This document shows positions 31,684 to 39,836 of a DNA stretch of 41,388 nt, in pieces (position 1 is the stretch's first letter; each line of letters begins with the position of its first letter). This DNA comes from CAIVAT01 sp037131145 (GTDB taxonomy: Bacteria > Bacteroidota > Bacteroidia > Bacteroidales > FEN-979), in the NCBI GenBank assembly GCA_037131145.1, contig JBAXRP010000011.1, positions 1-41,388 on the forward strand, in the 5' to 3' direction. The translations under genes and the position numbers were made by a program. The notes beneath the pieces were generated by a model that saw nothing but the letters and a program-made list of their open reading frames with translations, made no database searches and was not told the origin of the DNA.

Positions 31684-33759
31684 TTACATTCCAGAGGAGG
31701 GAGGGGCGGGATCATTCGGTTTTCCTGCATTTTTCAATGGAATCTGGATCAAAACATAAGCAATAATGGCAAGGATAACGAAACTGATATAGAATTTCGG
31801 TTCCTGGAAGAAACTGAAATAGTTGTAGAGGAAAATGTTGAACACCGCGAAAATGGCAATCAGAAGTCCCATGAGCGCTTCACCGGCGATCATACCTGAC
31901 GCAAGTAAAACCCCGGTATTTTCAACCCTGATTTTCTGGGCGTCATTGTATTTACGTTTTTCAGAATACATTTCAACGGCTCCTTTTATCAGACCGCCAA
32001 TAAAAATGGCGAAGGTAGTTTCAATTGGCAGGTACATCCCAACGCTGACCAGCATCGGGCTTCTCACCTGCATCAAAATAAATGCAACGCCCATCAGCAT
32101 TCCGGCAATAATCAGGGGCCAAGCCATTTGACCCTGGACAATACCGCGTGATAAAATCGCCATGAGGCTTGCCTGAGGAGCCGAGAGGTTTTTACTTCCA
32201 AAGCCGCCCTGGTATCCCAAATTTTTGCCGCTCGCTATATCGCCGTCATTCAGGAAGGCAAGAACCACGAACATTACAGCGCCTGCAAGAATTACGCCGA
32301 GAATATCGCCAATCTGCATCCGCCAGGGAGTGCCGCCGAGGATATGACCTGCTTTTAGATCCTGGAGCATTTCACCGGCAACTGCCGCCGACACACAAAC
32401 GATGGCGGCGACGCCGAGAACGGTAGCGACGCCCGAATCGCCCTGTACGCCAAGCGCCACGAGAATCAAGGCGGTGACAACCAATGCTGTCAGCGTTAAT
32501 CCGCTAATGGGATTGTTTGATGAACCCATTATTCCAACAAGATAACCTGAAACAGAAGCAAAGAAAAAAGCCAGAATAATCATCACCGTTGAAGCGACAA
32601 TGGCGATAAGAAGAGTTGTGGCAAAGATAAAGTAGGTGATTCCGAAAGTAAGAACCGCAACTGCGCAAATGCCAACCAGAATCCAACCGAAGCTGATATC
32701 TTTCTCATTTCTTGGCACATTATGTTCAACGCCTGATGCAGCTTTTTTCACATCTTTAACCGACCGCGCTATTCCGGTTGAAAGGCTTTTCCTCATTTTG
32801 AAAAGCGTGAACCCGGCGCTTACAAGCATTCCTCCAATGGCGATTGGGCGAACGATAAACCGCCATATCTGGCTAATCTGATAGGAAGGATCTATCACTT
32901 TGGACAAAGCGGCGTCAGGGGTCAGGGTGGGATCTTTGGTCATCAGAAATGCCGCCCAATCCTGAAAATTGATACTTGGGATGAGAAAATACATAATCAT
33001 GGGAGCCATCAAGCCCCAGGCGAGGATACCTCCGCTGAAGTTCAGCGCTCCGAGTTTCGGTCCAATGATGTAGCCAACGCCCATGTATGCAGGACTAACG
33101 CCGGGAGAGCTGAGTAACATACCACCCTGACCTGTGAACACAGTGCCGCTGATGACCTGTTTGCCAAATGTGACAAAATGTTCCCACAGATACTGAAATA
33201 ATTTGAGCTCGCCAAGAATTTTTATCAACCCACCGAGCGCCATTGACCAGAAAAGGAATTTTGAGCCGCCCGATCCGCCCTGGCCTGCCTTGTGAATTTC
33301 AGCGGCTGCAACTGACTCGGGGAAGGGTAATTCGGCGTCTTCAACCATCACCCTGCGAAGCAAAGCCACAAACATAATTCCAAGCACGCCGCCCGCTATG
33401 AGAATCAGAGAGGAGGTGATATAGTGTCCGGCAGTGAAAAACTCCGACCAGATACCGGAAACGAAAAATGCCGGTAATGTAAAAATTGCGCCTGCGGCTA
33501 CCGATTCGCCAATTGAACCTACAGTACGGGTAAAGTTTTCTTCAAGGATTGTTCCTTTCATTAACCGCAGAATAGCCATTCCGAGAACGGCGGCGGGGTA
33601 GGTTGCAGCGATTGTCATCCCTGCCTTAAGTCCGAGATAGGCATTGGCGGCGCCAAGAATCACGGCAAAGAAAAGACCAATGATCAACGCCCGGATTGAA
33701 AATTCCTTCATGTTGGTTTCGGAGGAGACAAAAGGAATGAATTTCTTAGGTTCGGCCAT
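31684..33759 (-). CDS. OPT-family oligopeptide (or metal-chelate) transporter
   Basis: A 691-residue inner-membrane protein with about 15 or 16 hydrophobic helices. The start FSIRALIIGLFFAVILGAAN, NAYLGLKAGMTIAATYPAAV and ESVAAGAIFTLPAFFVSGIW are characteristic of prokaryotic OPT transporters (TIGR00733 group), which import peptides or metal-ligand complexes by proton symport. FTGQGGMLLSSPGVSPAYMG and LQDLKAGHILGGTPWRMQIG are further conserved segments. Terminators lie on both sides, so it is probably a single-gene unit. Confidence 0.92.
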   Translation of the reverse strand: MAEPKKFIPFVSSETNMKEFSIRALIIGLFFAVILGAANAYLGLKAGMTIAATYPAAVLGMAILRLMKGTILEENFTRTVGSIGESVAAGAIFTLPAFFVSGIWSEFFTAGHYITSSLILIAGGVLGIMFVALLRRVMVEDAELPFPESVAAAEIHKAGQGGSGGSKFLFWSMALGGLIKILGELKLFQYLWEHFVTFGKQVISGTVFTGQGGMLLSSPGVSPAYMGVGYIIGPKLGALNFSGGILAWGLMAPMIMYFLIPSINFQDWAAFLMTKDPTLTPDAALSKVIDPSYQISQIWRFIVRPIAIGGMLVSAGFTLFKMRKSLSTGIARSVKDVKKAASGVEHNVPRNEKDISFGWILVGICAVAVLTFGITYFIFATTLLIAIVASTVMIILAFFFASVSGYLVGIMGSSNNPISGLTLTALVVTALILVALGVQGDSGVATVLGVAAIVCVSAAVAGEMLQDLKAGHILGGTPWRMQIGDILGVILAGAVMFVVLAFLNDGDIASGKNLGYQGGFGSKNLSAPQASLMAILSRGIVQGQMAWPLIIAGMLMGVAFILMQVRSPMLVSVGMYLPIETTFAIFIGGLIKGAVEMYSEKRKYNDAQKIRVENTGVLLASGMIAGEALMGLLIAIFAVFNIFLYNYFSFFQEPKFYISFVILAIIAYVLIQIPLKNAGKPNDPAPPSSGM

Positions 33760-33814
33760 AATATTCCAGATTTTAGTTGGTTAGAATGTAATTGAAAATG
33801 AGCAGGCTAAATAA

Positions 33815-33853
33815 TAAAAAACTGGTGAGATAAACAAGGACTATTTCACCGGT
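33815..33853 (-). terminator. Probable terminator of rsmG
   Basis: On the minus strand ACCGGTGA (33853-33846) pairs with TCACCAGT (33828-33821) with one mismatch and is followed by a T-rich run (33820-33815), 45 nt past the rsmG stop. Confidence 0.45.
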
Positions 33854-33897
33854 AAACAGGATTGTTGGTTAACAGGTTGATATTAAGCGTCAATATT

Positions 33898-34527
33898 TTA
33901 CTGAAAATCAGAAAGATGAATCAGTTTCTTTGTTGTGAAATAGGGATCGGGGAAAAAATCAGCAAGATTCCATGTTTTTGACTTTGCCTTAATCAGCGAT
34001 AAGGTATGGTCAGTTTCACCGCCTGTAAGGTAAAAAATTCCGTTAGCAATAGAATTCATCCCATGTTTTTTTACATTTTTTTTCACCATTGAACAGAACA
34101 GCGGTAAATTGACTACCGCCCGACCTGTGATAAAGTCGAAGGTTTCGTGAATGGTTTCAAATCTGACATTTCTCGTAGTCACATTTTCCAGCGCAAATTC
34201 CGATTTTACAGCTTCAATAACTTTGATTTTCTTACCAATGGAATCAACCAGCACAAATTGGGTTTGCGGGAACATGATAGCGAGAGGAATTCCGGGAAAG
34301 CCGCCGCCGGAGCCGGCGTCCAAAATAGTGGTTCCGGGGGCAAATGAGATCGCTTTTGCAATCGCGAGCGAATGTAGCAAATGATGGATCACAAACTGGT
34401 CAATATCTTTTCTGGAAATTACATTGATTCGCTCGTTCCATTCACGATAGACAACTTCCATGTGAGAATACTTCGAAAGTTGCCAATCATTTAACTTCGG
34501 AAAAAACTGTTGCGGGATGTTCATCAT
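33898..34527 (-). CDS. rsmG: 16S rRNA (guanine527-N7)-methyltransferase RsmG
   Basis: A 209-residue SAM-dependent methyltransferase that modifies G527 of 16S rRNA. The SAM-binding motif LDAGSGGGFPG is at 69-79; the family segments NERINVISRKDIDQFVIHHL and VDSIGKKIKVIEAV and the ITGRAV motif are all present. Two adjacent ATG codons could start translation (34527 or 34524). A hairpin with a short T-run, the apparent terminator of the THX gene, ends only 6 nt before the ATG. Confidence 0.96.
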   Translation of the reverse strand: MMNIPQQFFPKLNDWQLSKYSHMEVVYREWNERINVISRKDIDQFVIHHLLHSLAIAKAISFAPGTTILDAGSGGGFPGIPLAIMFPQTQFVLVDSIGKKIKVIEAVKSEFALENVTTRNVRFETIHETFDFITGRAVVNLPLFCSMVKKNVKKHGMNSIANGIFYLTGGETDHTLSLIKAKSKTWNLADFFPDPYFTTKKLIHLSDFQ

Positions 34528-34528
34528 G

Positions 34529-34560
34529 AAAATGTCCAGACAGACAACCCTGTCCGGACA
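34529..34560 (-). terminator. Hairpin between the THX gene and rsmG
   Basis: On the minus strand TGTCCGGACAG (34560-34550) pairs over 11 bp, with one G-U pair, with CTGTCTGGACA (34543-34533), a 6-nt loop, followed by TTTT after one base. It probably terminates the THX transcript; it also sits directly upstream of the rsmG start. Confidence 0.6.
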
Positions 34561-34587
34561 TAAATGGCATAATAAATAATACTGAGA

Positions 34588-34875
34588 TTACTCTTGTTTA
34601 GGCTCTTCATGAAGCAGCTCATCGGCTGCCGGTTTCTTTTTGGCTTTTGGCGCTTTTGATTTATCCTCAACGCTTGCGGTTACTTCAGCTTTTTTGGAAG
34701 ATTTTTTGGCGGCTTTTTCGGCAGCTAATTCCATCTCAACAACTTCGGTATTCTTATCAGGTTCAACCTTCGACGCCACTGCCGGAGTGGTATTTCTCTT
34801 TTTCCGCGCCCGTCTTACTCCTGATGAACCAATGACAATTTTGCCACGTTTCGTTTTTTTATCTCCTTTTCCCAT
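34588..34875 (-). CDS. 30S ribosomal protein THX with long C-terminal extension
   Basis: A 95-residue protein whose first 28 residues (MGKGDKKTKRGKIVIGSSGV, then RRARKKRN) match bacterial ribosomal protein bTHX, a small basic protein that binds a cavity in the head of the 30S subunit. The remaining 65 residues are a low-complexity extension rich in Lys, Ala and Glu with no counterpart in the 27-residue Thermus THX. A -7 box lies 32 nt upstream and a hairpin terminator directly downstream. The extension could be disordered or could bind RNA; both are inferences. Confidence 0.85.
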   Translation of the reverse strand: MGKGDKKTKRGKIVIGSSGVRRARKKRNTTPAVASKVEPDKNTEVVEMELAAEKAAKKSSKKAEVTASVEDKSKAPKAKKKPAADELLHEEPKQE

Positions 34876-35211
34876 ATAACGATAATTAAAAAGTTTTCAC
34901 AAAGGGCAAAGGTATAATTTTTTTTGTAATAACTCTCTCAGGACTGTTGTATTCTGACGGGGAATGAGATAAAAAAGGGAAACCGCATATCTCATTTGGC
35001 GCAGTTGGAAGTTTTCAACGCAGATCCGAATTTTTATCGCTAACTGAATTTTTATTTCTATGTTTGACCAATCAAAAACGTACATTTGTGAATTAAATCC
35101 AAACTTTTTTTTCAATGTCAAAGTTTACCACATGTACTTAATTCATTAGGTTTTAGGATATGTAATGCGTCCAAACCTTAGTAAATATTTCCACTTCTAA
35201 AACTTTTTTAT
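34876..35211. other. Intergenic region, 336 nt, between the THX gene and the phospho-signalling cluster
   Basis: It contains the THX promoter box at 34907-34914 and, in divergent direction, must contain the promoter of the kinase/phosphatase cluster, for which I see no clean TAnnTTTG match. A 74-codon minus-strand frame inside it has no recognisable features and overlaps the promoter box, so I do not call a gene. Confidence 0.6.
34907..34914 (-). promoter_or_regulatory. Putative -7 box for the THX gene
   Basis: The minus strand reads TACCTTTG (TAnnTTTG), 31 nt upstream of the THX ATG at 34875. Confidence 0.5.
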
Positions 35212-35898
35212 ATGAGATGTAACAACTGTGGATGGGACAATCCCTCGACGTCAATGCGCTGTGAAAAGTGCAATGCCCCTCAAAAAGGCTCTATGGTTCA
35301 GGAAACCAATCATGGATCGCCTGATGCTTCATCAGGAAATTTGAATGAAACCATCAAAGGCGCCCGACCTTCGGGACCTTATATTGATGCTCCGAATGAA
35401 TCTGTAAAATCGGGCGCATCAGGGGCTGCCGCTTCATGCCCGTTTTGCGGTTACCCGAATTCCGCCGGCGCGGTAAAGTGCATCAGTTGTAAAAAACCTC
35501 TGAAGAACAATGATAGTGAAGATGAACACAGAGGAAACAGAAAGACGGGCGGCGATCCTCTGAAAACAACGCCTCCCGGAAGGATGGAAACTGAAACGCC
35601 CTGGTCAAGAAGAAATTCACAGAAGTTTTCTTTAAAACAACTGACAACTGAAAACCAGGTAAAACAAACATTGGATTATAGCGGAGAGAAGGTGATCCTT
35701 AACCGGGACAATACAATTCCAAACAATTCCACCATTACAAGCAATCAACAGGCAGTTATTTTCAACAAAGAGGGTAAATGGTTTATTACGGATAAGAGTA
35801 GTTTACAAACAACATTTATCAGACCTGGCTCACCGGTGGAAATAAAAAAAGGAGACATTATTCTTTTGGGTGATTCACGGTTTGAATTTGATTTGTAA
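35212..35898 (+). CDS. Double zinc-ribbon protein with C-terminal FHA-like domain
   Basis: A 228-residue protein with two zinc ribbons: Cys3/Cys6 with Cys17/Cys20 (CNNCG, CEKC) and Cys76/Cys79 with Cys90/Cys93 (CPFCG, CISC). A charged, low-complexity linker (about 95-145) leads to a C-terminal beta-rich domain (about 150-228: VILNRDNTIPNNSTITSNQQ, then FNKEGKWFITDKSS and IKKGDIILLGDSRFEFDL), which has the overall layout of an FHA domain but lacks the clear GR and SxxH residues that bind phosphothreonine. No signal peptide, so it is cytoplasmic. It is the first gene of a five-gene unit, 11 nt upstream of the kinase gene, and may be an adaptor. Confidence 0.8.
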   Translation: MRCNNCGWDNPSTSMRCEKCNAPQKGSMVQETNHGSPDASSGNLNETIKGARPSGPYIDAPNESVKSGASGAAASCPFCGYPNSAGAVKCISCKKPLKNNDSEDEHRGNRKTGGDPLKTTPPGRMETETPWSRRNSQKFSLKQLTTENQVKQTLDYSGEKVILNRDNTIPNNSTITSNQQAVIFNKEGKWFITDKSSLQTTFIRPGSPVEIKKGDIILLGDSRFEFDL

Positions 35899-35909
35899 AT
35901 TACTCTTTT

Positions 35910-37271
35910 ATGGAAACTAATTCTCCCGACGGTTCTTCAGGGAATGATTTCTATGAAATACCTTTTGCATGCAACCCGGAAAAAGGTGATACTATTGACC
36001 AATACCGAATAGAAAAAAGACTTGGCGAAGGCGCATTCGGCAGTGTTTTTAAGGTTACTGACCGGCGTAACGGACAGGTAAAAGCGCTTAAATTGCTTAA
36101 TCTGTTCAAGATTCCTTACGAAGAGGAACGCAAAGGGATACTTCAGCGCTTCAGAATGGAATATGATACAGGAAAAATTGCAAGCGAATATCTTGTCCAT
36201 TCCTGGGACTTTGGCAAAACCTGCGGCAACCCCTATATTGTAATGGATTTTTGTGCCGGCGGCGATATAAGGGCAGTTATTGGTAAAAACACCCCTTACG
36301 AAACGGTAAAGCGCTGGGCTCATGAGGTATTGATGGGACTTAACGACCTTCACAGCAATGGGAAAGTTCACCGCGATCTTAAGCCCGACAATGTCCTTCT
36401 TACAACCGACCAGAAAGCCAGACTTACCGACTTTGGCATTTCAGGTCATAAAAGTATGCGCATGACCAGGCGAAATATATTCAACAAGCCTACGGAAATT
36501 TTTGGAACTATTGCATATATGCCGCCCGAACAGCTCAATCCGACAGATATGCACGTGACTGTTCTTCCCACCATCGACATTTTTGCCTTTGGAACCATGT
36601 TCTATGAGGTTTTCAGCGGACATTTTCCATTTGGTCCGCTCGAAACCGACGCTGACCTGGCAAATTACAATCGCAATGTTAAAGAGGGCAGGATTATTGA
36701 CATTAAAAAATACAACTGCAGGTTGCCTTCGGAATGGGATACAATATTCAACAAATCATTGCAGCCCAATTACAAAAACCGTTTTCAAAGTACCGATGAG
36801 ATTTTATCATTGCTCGGAAAGCCCGTTGAGAACAGAAATATATCATTTAACTTCTATAAAGATAAGCTTAGTTTGCTGATTATGCAGGGCGAAGAATATG
36901 GCAGGCCTTACCGCCTCAGCGACTTATGCATTGATGAAGAAGGTGTGATTAAGATTGGACGCGCCGACCCTGACGCCCGGAATATTGTCGAAATAAAAGA
37001 GGAGACCACCACCTATATTTCGCGGCAACATTCAACTATTGAAAAAACATCGGGCAATTCACCAGGCTATTATATACTTGACGGGCAATGGAACAACGCT
37101 ATGCGCCAATGGAAGCCATCGCTTAACGGCACATTTGTAAATGCTGAAAAACTATACGCGGGAGAACGGAGAATGCTTTGCCCCGATGATATTATTACCA
37201 TCGGCGACGTTACCCTGAAAGTTGTTAAAAACGATACCCAACGTCGGAACAATTTAAACACTGACTATTAG
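35910..37271 (+). CDS. Hanks-type Ser/Thr protein kinase with C-terminal FHA domain
   Basis: A 453-residue cytoplasmic kinase. The kinase domain (about 32-305) has the glycine loop GEGAFGSV (39-46), the ATP-anchoring lysine Lys61 in KALKLL, the catalytic HRDLKPDN (Asp156), DFG (174-176) and PPE (205-207) in place of APE, with threonines in the activation segment. The FHA domain (about 325-440) has GR at 350-351, SRQH at 371-374 and NGTFVN at 406-411, so it should bind phosphothreonine. There is no membrane segment, unlike PknB-type kinases, so the input must come from other proteins. It follows the zinc-ribbon gene by 11 nt and precedes the FHA-protease gene by 46 nt. All catalytic residues are intact. 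Confidence 0.95.
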   Translation: METNSPDGSSGNDFYEIPFACNPEKGDTIDQYRIEKRLGEGAFGSVFKVTDRRNGQVKALKLLNLFKIPYEEERKGILQRFRMEYDTGKIASEYLVHSWDFGKTCGNPYIVMDFCAGGDIRAVIGKNTPYETVKRWAHEVLMGLNDLHSNGKVHRDLKPDNVLLTTDQKARLTDFGISGHKSMRMTRRNIFNKPTEIFGTIAYMPPEQLNPTDMHVTVLPTIDIFAFGTMFYEVFSGHFPFGPLETDADLANYNRNVKEGRIIDIKKYNCRLPSEWDTIFNKSLQPNYKNRFQSTDEILSLLGKPVENRNISFNFYKDKLSLLIMQGEEYGRPYRLSDLCIDEEGVIKIGRADPDARNIVEIKEETTTYISRQHSTIEKTSGNSPGYYILDGQWNNAMRQWKPSLNGTFVNAEKLYAGERRMLCPDDIITIGDVTLKVVKNDTQRRNNLNTDY

Positions 37272-37317
37272 CGCTAAAAAGAGGTTACTAAAATTGATCA
37301 TTCAAAACAAGATAATT

Positions 37318-38820
37318 ATGGCAACAAGAGAAACTGAACACAACGAGAACAACCAATTCTCAAAATCAATAGGCGCCGGCGTAAAGTCCATCTTTGGCGG
37401 CGGTGGCAGAACCTATTTTATTCTGGAGCATAAGGTAACATCTGATCGTTACAGGGCAGGCCAAACTCAGGAAATCATCATTGACTATATTGAACTGGGG
37501 CGCGATACCAAATGCCAGGTTCAGTTTGGCGATATGTTTCCGACGGTCAGCCGGCGTCATGCAGCCATTGCGCGCGAAGGCAACAACTGGGTTCTTAAGC
37601 AGTTGTCGGCTTCAAATCCAACGCTAATCAACGGTCGCCCAGTTAAGAACCAATGGTTTCTGCAGAATGGCGATGAAATTCAACTTTCGATGGAAGGACC
37701 AAAAATCGGGTTTCTTGTTCCAGCCAATCCAGGCGTTAAATCTATCGGACTTTCGCGCAGGCTCAGCCTTTTCAGGCAGCAGGCGCTTAAACCCTATAAA
37801 ACTGCCATCATGGCGCTATCCGCTGTTTTTCTGCTGGGGATGTTGGTTGCAGGATATTTTCTGTATCAGGGTCAAACCAAGATTAAAGACCTGGTGGCAA
37901 AAAACAAGGAATTGTTTGAAACTGCCAAAAATTTCAAAGGCGATGTTGACTCACTTCAGCGCCAGGTTAAAAACAGTGATAAAGCGCGCAAACGGCTTGA
38001 ATTGCAAATGGCAGAACTCGCCAAGAGTGCCCGCAGATGGCCGCCTACAGACTCGATAACAGGTCCTCATGTTCCTGAATCAATGAACATGAACAGCCTT
38101 TTTCCAGATGTATATTTCATGTTTGTTGACAAATTGGTAGCTGAATATAACGGCAAAAAGAAAGAGATAGATTACAAATGGAGCGGCACTGGATTCCTGC
38201 TGAATGATGGCAGATTTATAACAGCCCGCCACGTGGTTGAACCCTGGTTCTTCATCAATTCTGAAGATGAAACCGGACTTTTGCTCAATAGCGTAGCTTC
38301 AAACGGAGGCAGCGTAACAGCTTATATTACCGCTTTTTCTCCCAATGGCTCAACAATTTCGTTCACCACTTCAAATTTTAAATGCAACCGGTCGGCAGAT
38401 GAAATAAAGACAGAAACAGATGAAGACGGCTCGCCAGTTATGTTTACGGTGGCTCATTTGAGCGCCGACGACTGGGCTTTTACCAATGCAAGCAAACAGG
38501 GAGGTATTTCAGCATATTCCGATATTTCTGCCATTCTTAAGCAACAACAGAAACTGCATATTCTCGGATATCCCCTTGGGCTGGGAGCCAGCTCGCCTAC
38601 CAATATTTCTCCTATTTATGGTAGTTGCATCGTTTCTTCAACACAATTACAAAACGGATATATTCTGGTTACCGACAGGAATTTTGAACATGGCAATTCC
38701 GGCGGACCTGTTTTTGTATTCAATGAAGCCGAATCCAAATACTATGCCATTGGTATTGTTTCAGCGGGCGTAGGCGAAAATACAGGTATGATAGTTCCTC
38801 TCTCAGCTATTCAGCAATAA
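37318..38820 (+). CDS. FHA domain-transmembrane-trypsin-like serine protease
   Basis: A 500-residue protein with a cytoplasmic FHA domain (about 35-135: GRDTKCQVQF at 61, SRRH at 78-81, LINGRPV at 113-119), a single membrane helix (about 163-185, KTAIMALSAVFLLGMLVAGY), a coiled coil (about 187-240) and an extracytoplasmic trypsin-fold protease domain (about 265-500). The catalytic triad is visible: His305 in FITARHVV, Asp385 in DDWAF and Ser461 in GNSGGPV. This is a HtrA/S1-like arrangement but with no PDZ domain. It probably reports or executes a signal across the inner membrane when phosphothreonine is bound on the cytoplasmic side. I use the ATG at 37318; a TTG 24 nt upstream is less likely. 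Confidence 0.92.
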   Translation: MATRETEHNENNQFSKSIGAGVKSIFGGGGRTYFILEHKVTSDRYRAGQTQEIIIDYIELGRDTKCQVQFGDMFPTVSRRHAAIAREGNNWVLKQLSASNPTLINGRPVKNQWFLQNGDEIQLSMEGPKIGFLVPANPGVKSIGLSRRLSLFRQQALKPYKTAIMALSAVFLLGMLVAGYFLYQGQTKIKDLVAKNKELFETAKNFKGDVDSLQRQVKNSDKARKRLELQMAELAKSARRWPPTDSITGPHVPESMNMNSLFPDVYFMFVDKLVAEYNGKKKEIDYKWSGTGFLLNDGRFITARHVVEPWFFINSEDETGLLLNSVASNGGSVTAYITAFSPNGSTISFTTSNFKCNRSADEIKTETDEDGSPVMFTVAHLSADDWAFTNASKQGGISAYSDISAILKQQQKLHILGYPLGLGASSPTNISPIYGSCIVSSTQLQNGYILVTDRNFEHGNSGGPVFVFNEAESKYYAIGIVSAGVGENTGMIVPLSAIQQ

Positions 38821-38832
38821 AAATTGGAAAAC

Positions 38833-39714
38833 ATGAAACTTAAATCTTTTATTTTATTTTTTATCCTGATAAGCAACCTTACGATAAAGGCGCAACAGGA
38901 TTTCAGGTTCCTAAGCGGCAACCAAGAGATTATTCAGAATTGTCTCGACAGTGTCGTTTATATAATCAGGCAGGATTATGTTCTGCAATCGGTCAACAAC
39001 CCTGCCCTCGTTTTTGGCAGGGGCGAAAACGAATACTTTGGCAGAATTTACGCCTTCGCTGTACTTGCCGATGGAAAGCTTTGGTGCGACAATAAAACGC
39101 TTACTCCCTGGGCGGGCGACCCAAATTATCAGGAATATCTAACCATTGACTCGCTTAAACCAACACTCTCCGACGCATCCGCAAGGGCGGTTTACAGCAA
39201 TAAATTTATCCAGGTTAAACCAGATACTCTGATGAAAATGCCTGCGAATGATTCTTTGATGAAAATATCAGGAACTTATGCTTATAGCTTAAATACGAAG
39301 GCAAAGGGGTTGAAAATCCACTATCTGGCAAAATCGGATGCAGGCTGGCTCGTACTTGGCAATACTGATAATGATCTTGCCCCGAATGATTCCACCCGGA
39401 CTAAACTTGCTATTTACAAAGACAAACCTGACTTTGCCGATAAAGAGTTTCCCGGTAAAATCAAAACCCCGAATAATCCAACCAGGGTAGCGGGAGGATT
39501 CTATATTCTGCCGTTATACACCGCAGGCAGTGTTGAATGGCAACTTTGCGGAATTGTCGTTAAACAACTTCTTAACTATCGAGTTGCAGCCATCCCTGAA
39601 AAACCTGTAATTAATACGCCGGAACCCAAAATGCCGCTTACCCCTATAAATCAAAAACCTCCTGAAGACCAGGATAGTAAAAATACCAAAAAGAAGAAGT
39701 CAGGAAAAAAATAA
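38833..39714 (+). CDS. Secreted protein of unknown function in the kinase/phosphatase cluster
   Basis: A 293-residue protein with a signal peptide (MKLKSFILFFILISNLTIKA, cleavage near AQQ) and no recognised domain. The mature part is probably beta-rich with conserved-looking segments VYIIRQDYVLQSVNNPALVF, GRIYAFAVLADGKLW and KGLKIHYLAKSDAGWLVLGN, and the C-terminus is a Pro-rich region ending in KNTKKKKSGKK. Its start is 12 nt after the protease stop, so it is co-transcribed with it and is a good candidate substrate, inhibitor or binding partner of the protease domain. I see nothing enzymatic. The ATG at 38833 gives the signal peptide directly. Confidence 0.8.
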   Translation: MKLKSFILFFILISNLTIKAQQDFRFLSGNQEIIQNCLDSVVYIIRQDYVLQSVNNPALVFGRGENEYFGRIYAFAVLADGKLWCDNKTLTPWAGDPNYQEYLTIDSLKPTLSDASARAVYSNKFIQVKPDTLMKMPANDSLMKISGTYAYSLNTKAKGLKIHYLAKSDAGWLVLGNTDNDLAPNDSTRTKLAIYKDKPDFADKEFPGKIKTPNNPTRVAGGFYILPLYTAGSVEWQLCGIVVKQLLNYRVAAIPEKPVINTPEPKMPLTPINQKPPEDQDSKNTKKKKSGKK

Positions 39715-39754
39715 AATGCTTTGCCGCGAGGGAAGGGTGGGGAAATACACCTCA

Positions 39755-39790
39755 CCCCCCCTGCCCCCCTTCTCCTAAAGGAGAGGGGGG
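39755..39790. terminator. C-rich/G-rich inverted repeat between secreted protein and PP2C genes
   Basis: CCCCCC at 39764-39769 plus TTCTCC pairs with GGAGAGGGGGG (39780-39790), with one bulged base and a TAAA loop. The plus-strand sequence after it is not a T-run, so it could be a dispersed repeat rather than a terminator. Confidence 0.45.
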
Positions 39791-39836
39791 AGGCAATTAA
39801 TAATTCATCAAAGTGCATCCTTAAAAAATTTCATTT

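Noticed and set aside
34897..35121. 74-codon minus-strand open frame upstream of the THX gene
   Set aside because: It overlaps the THX promoter box and shows no domain, signal or membrane segment.
39715..39836. Operon boundary making the PP2C gene independent of the cluster
   Set aside because: A hairpin exists but lacks a T-run, and the functional match of phosphatase and kinase argues that the genes belong together; I therefore keep it in the cluster with caution.
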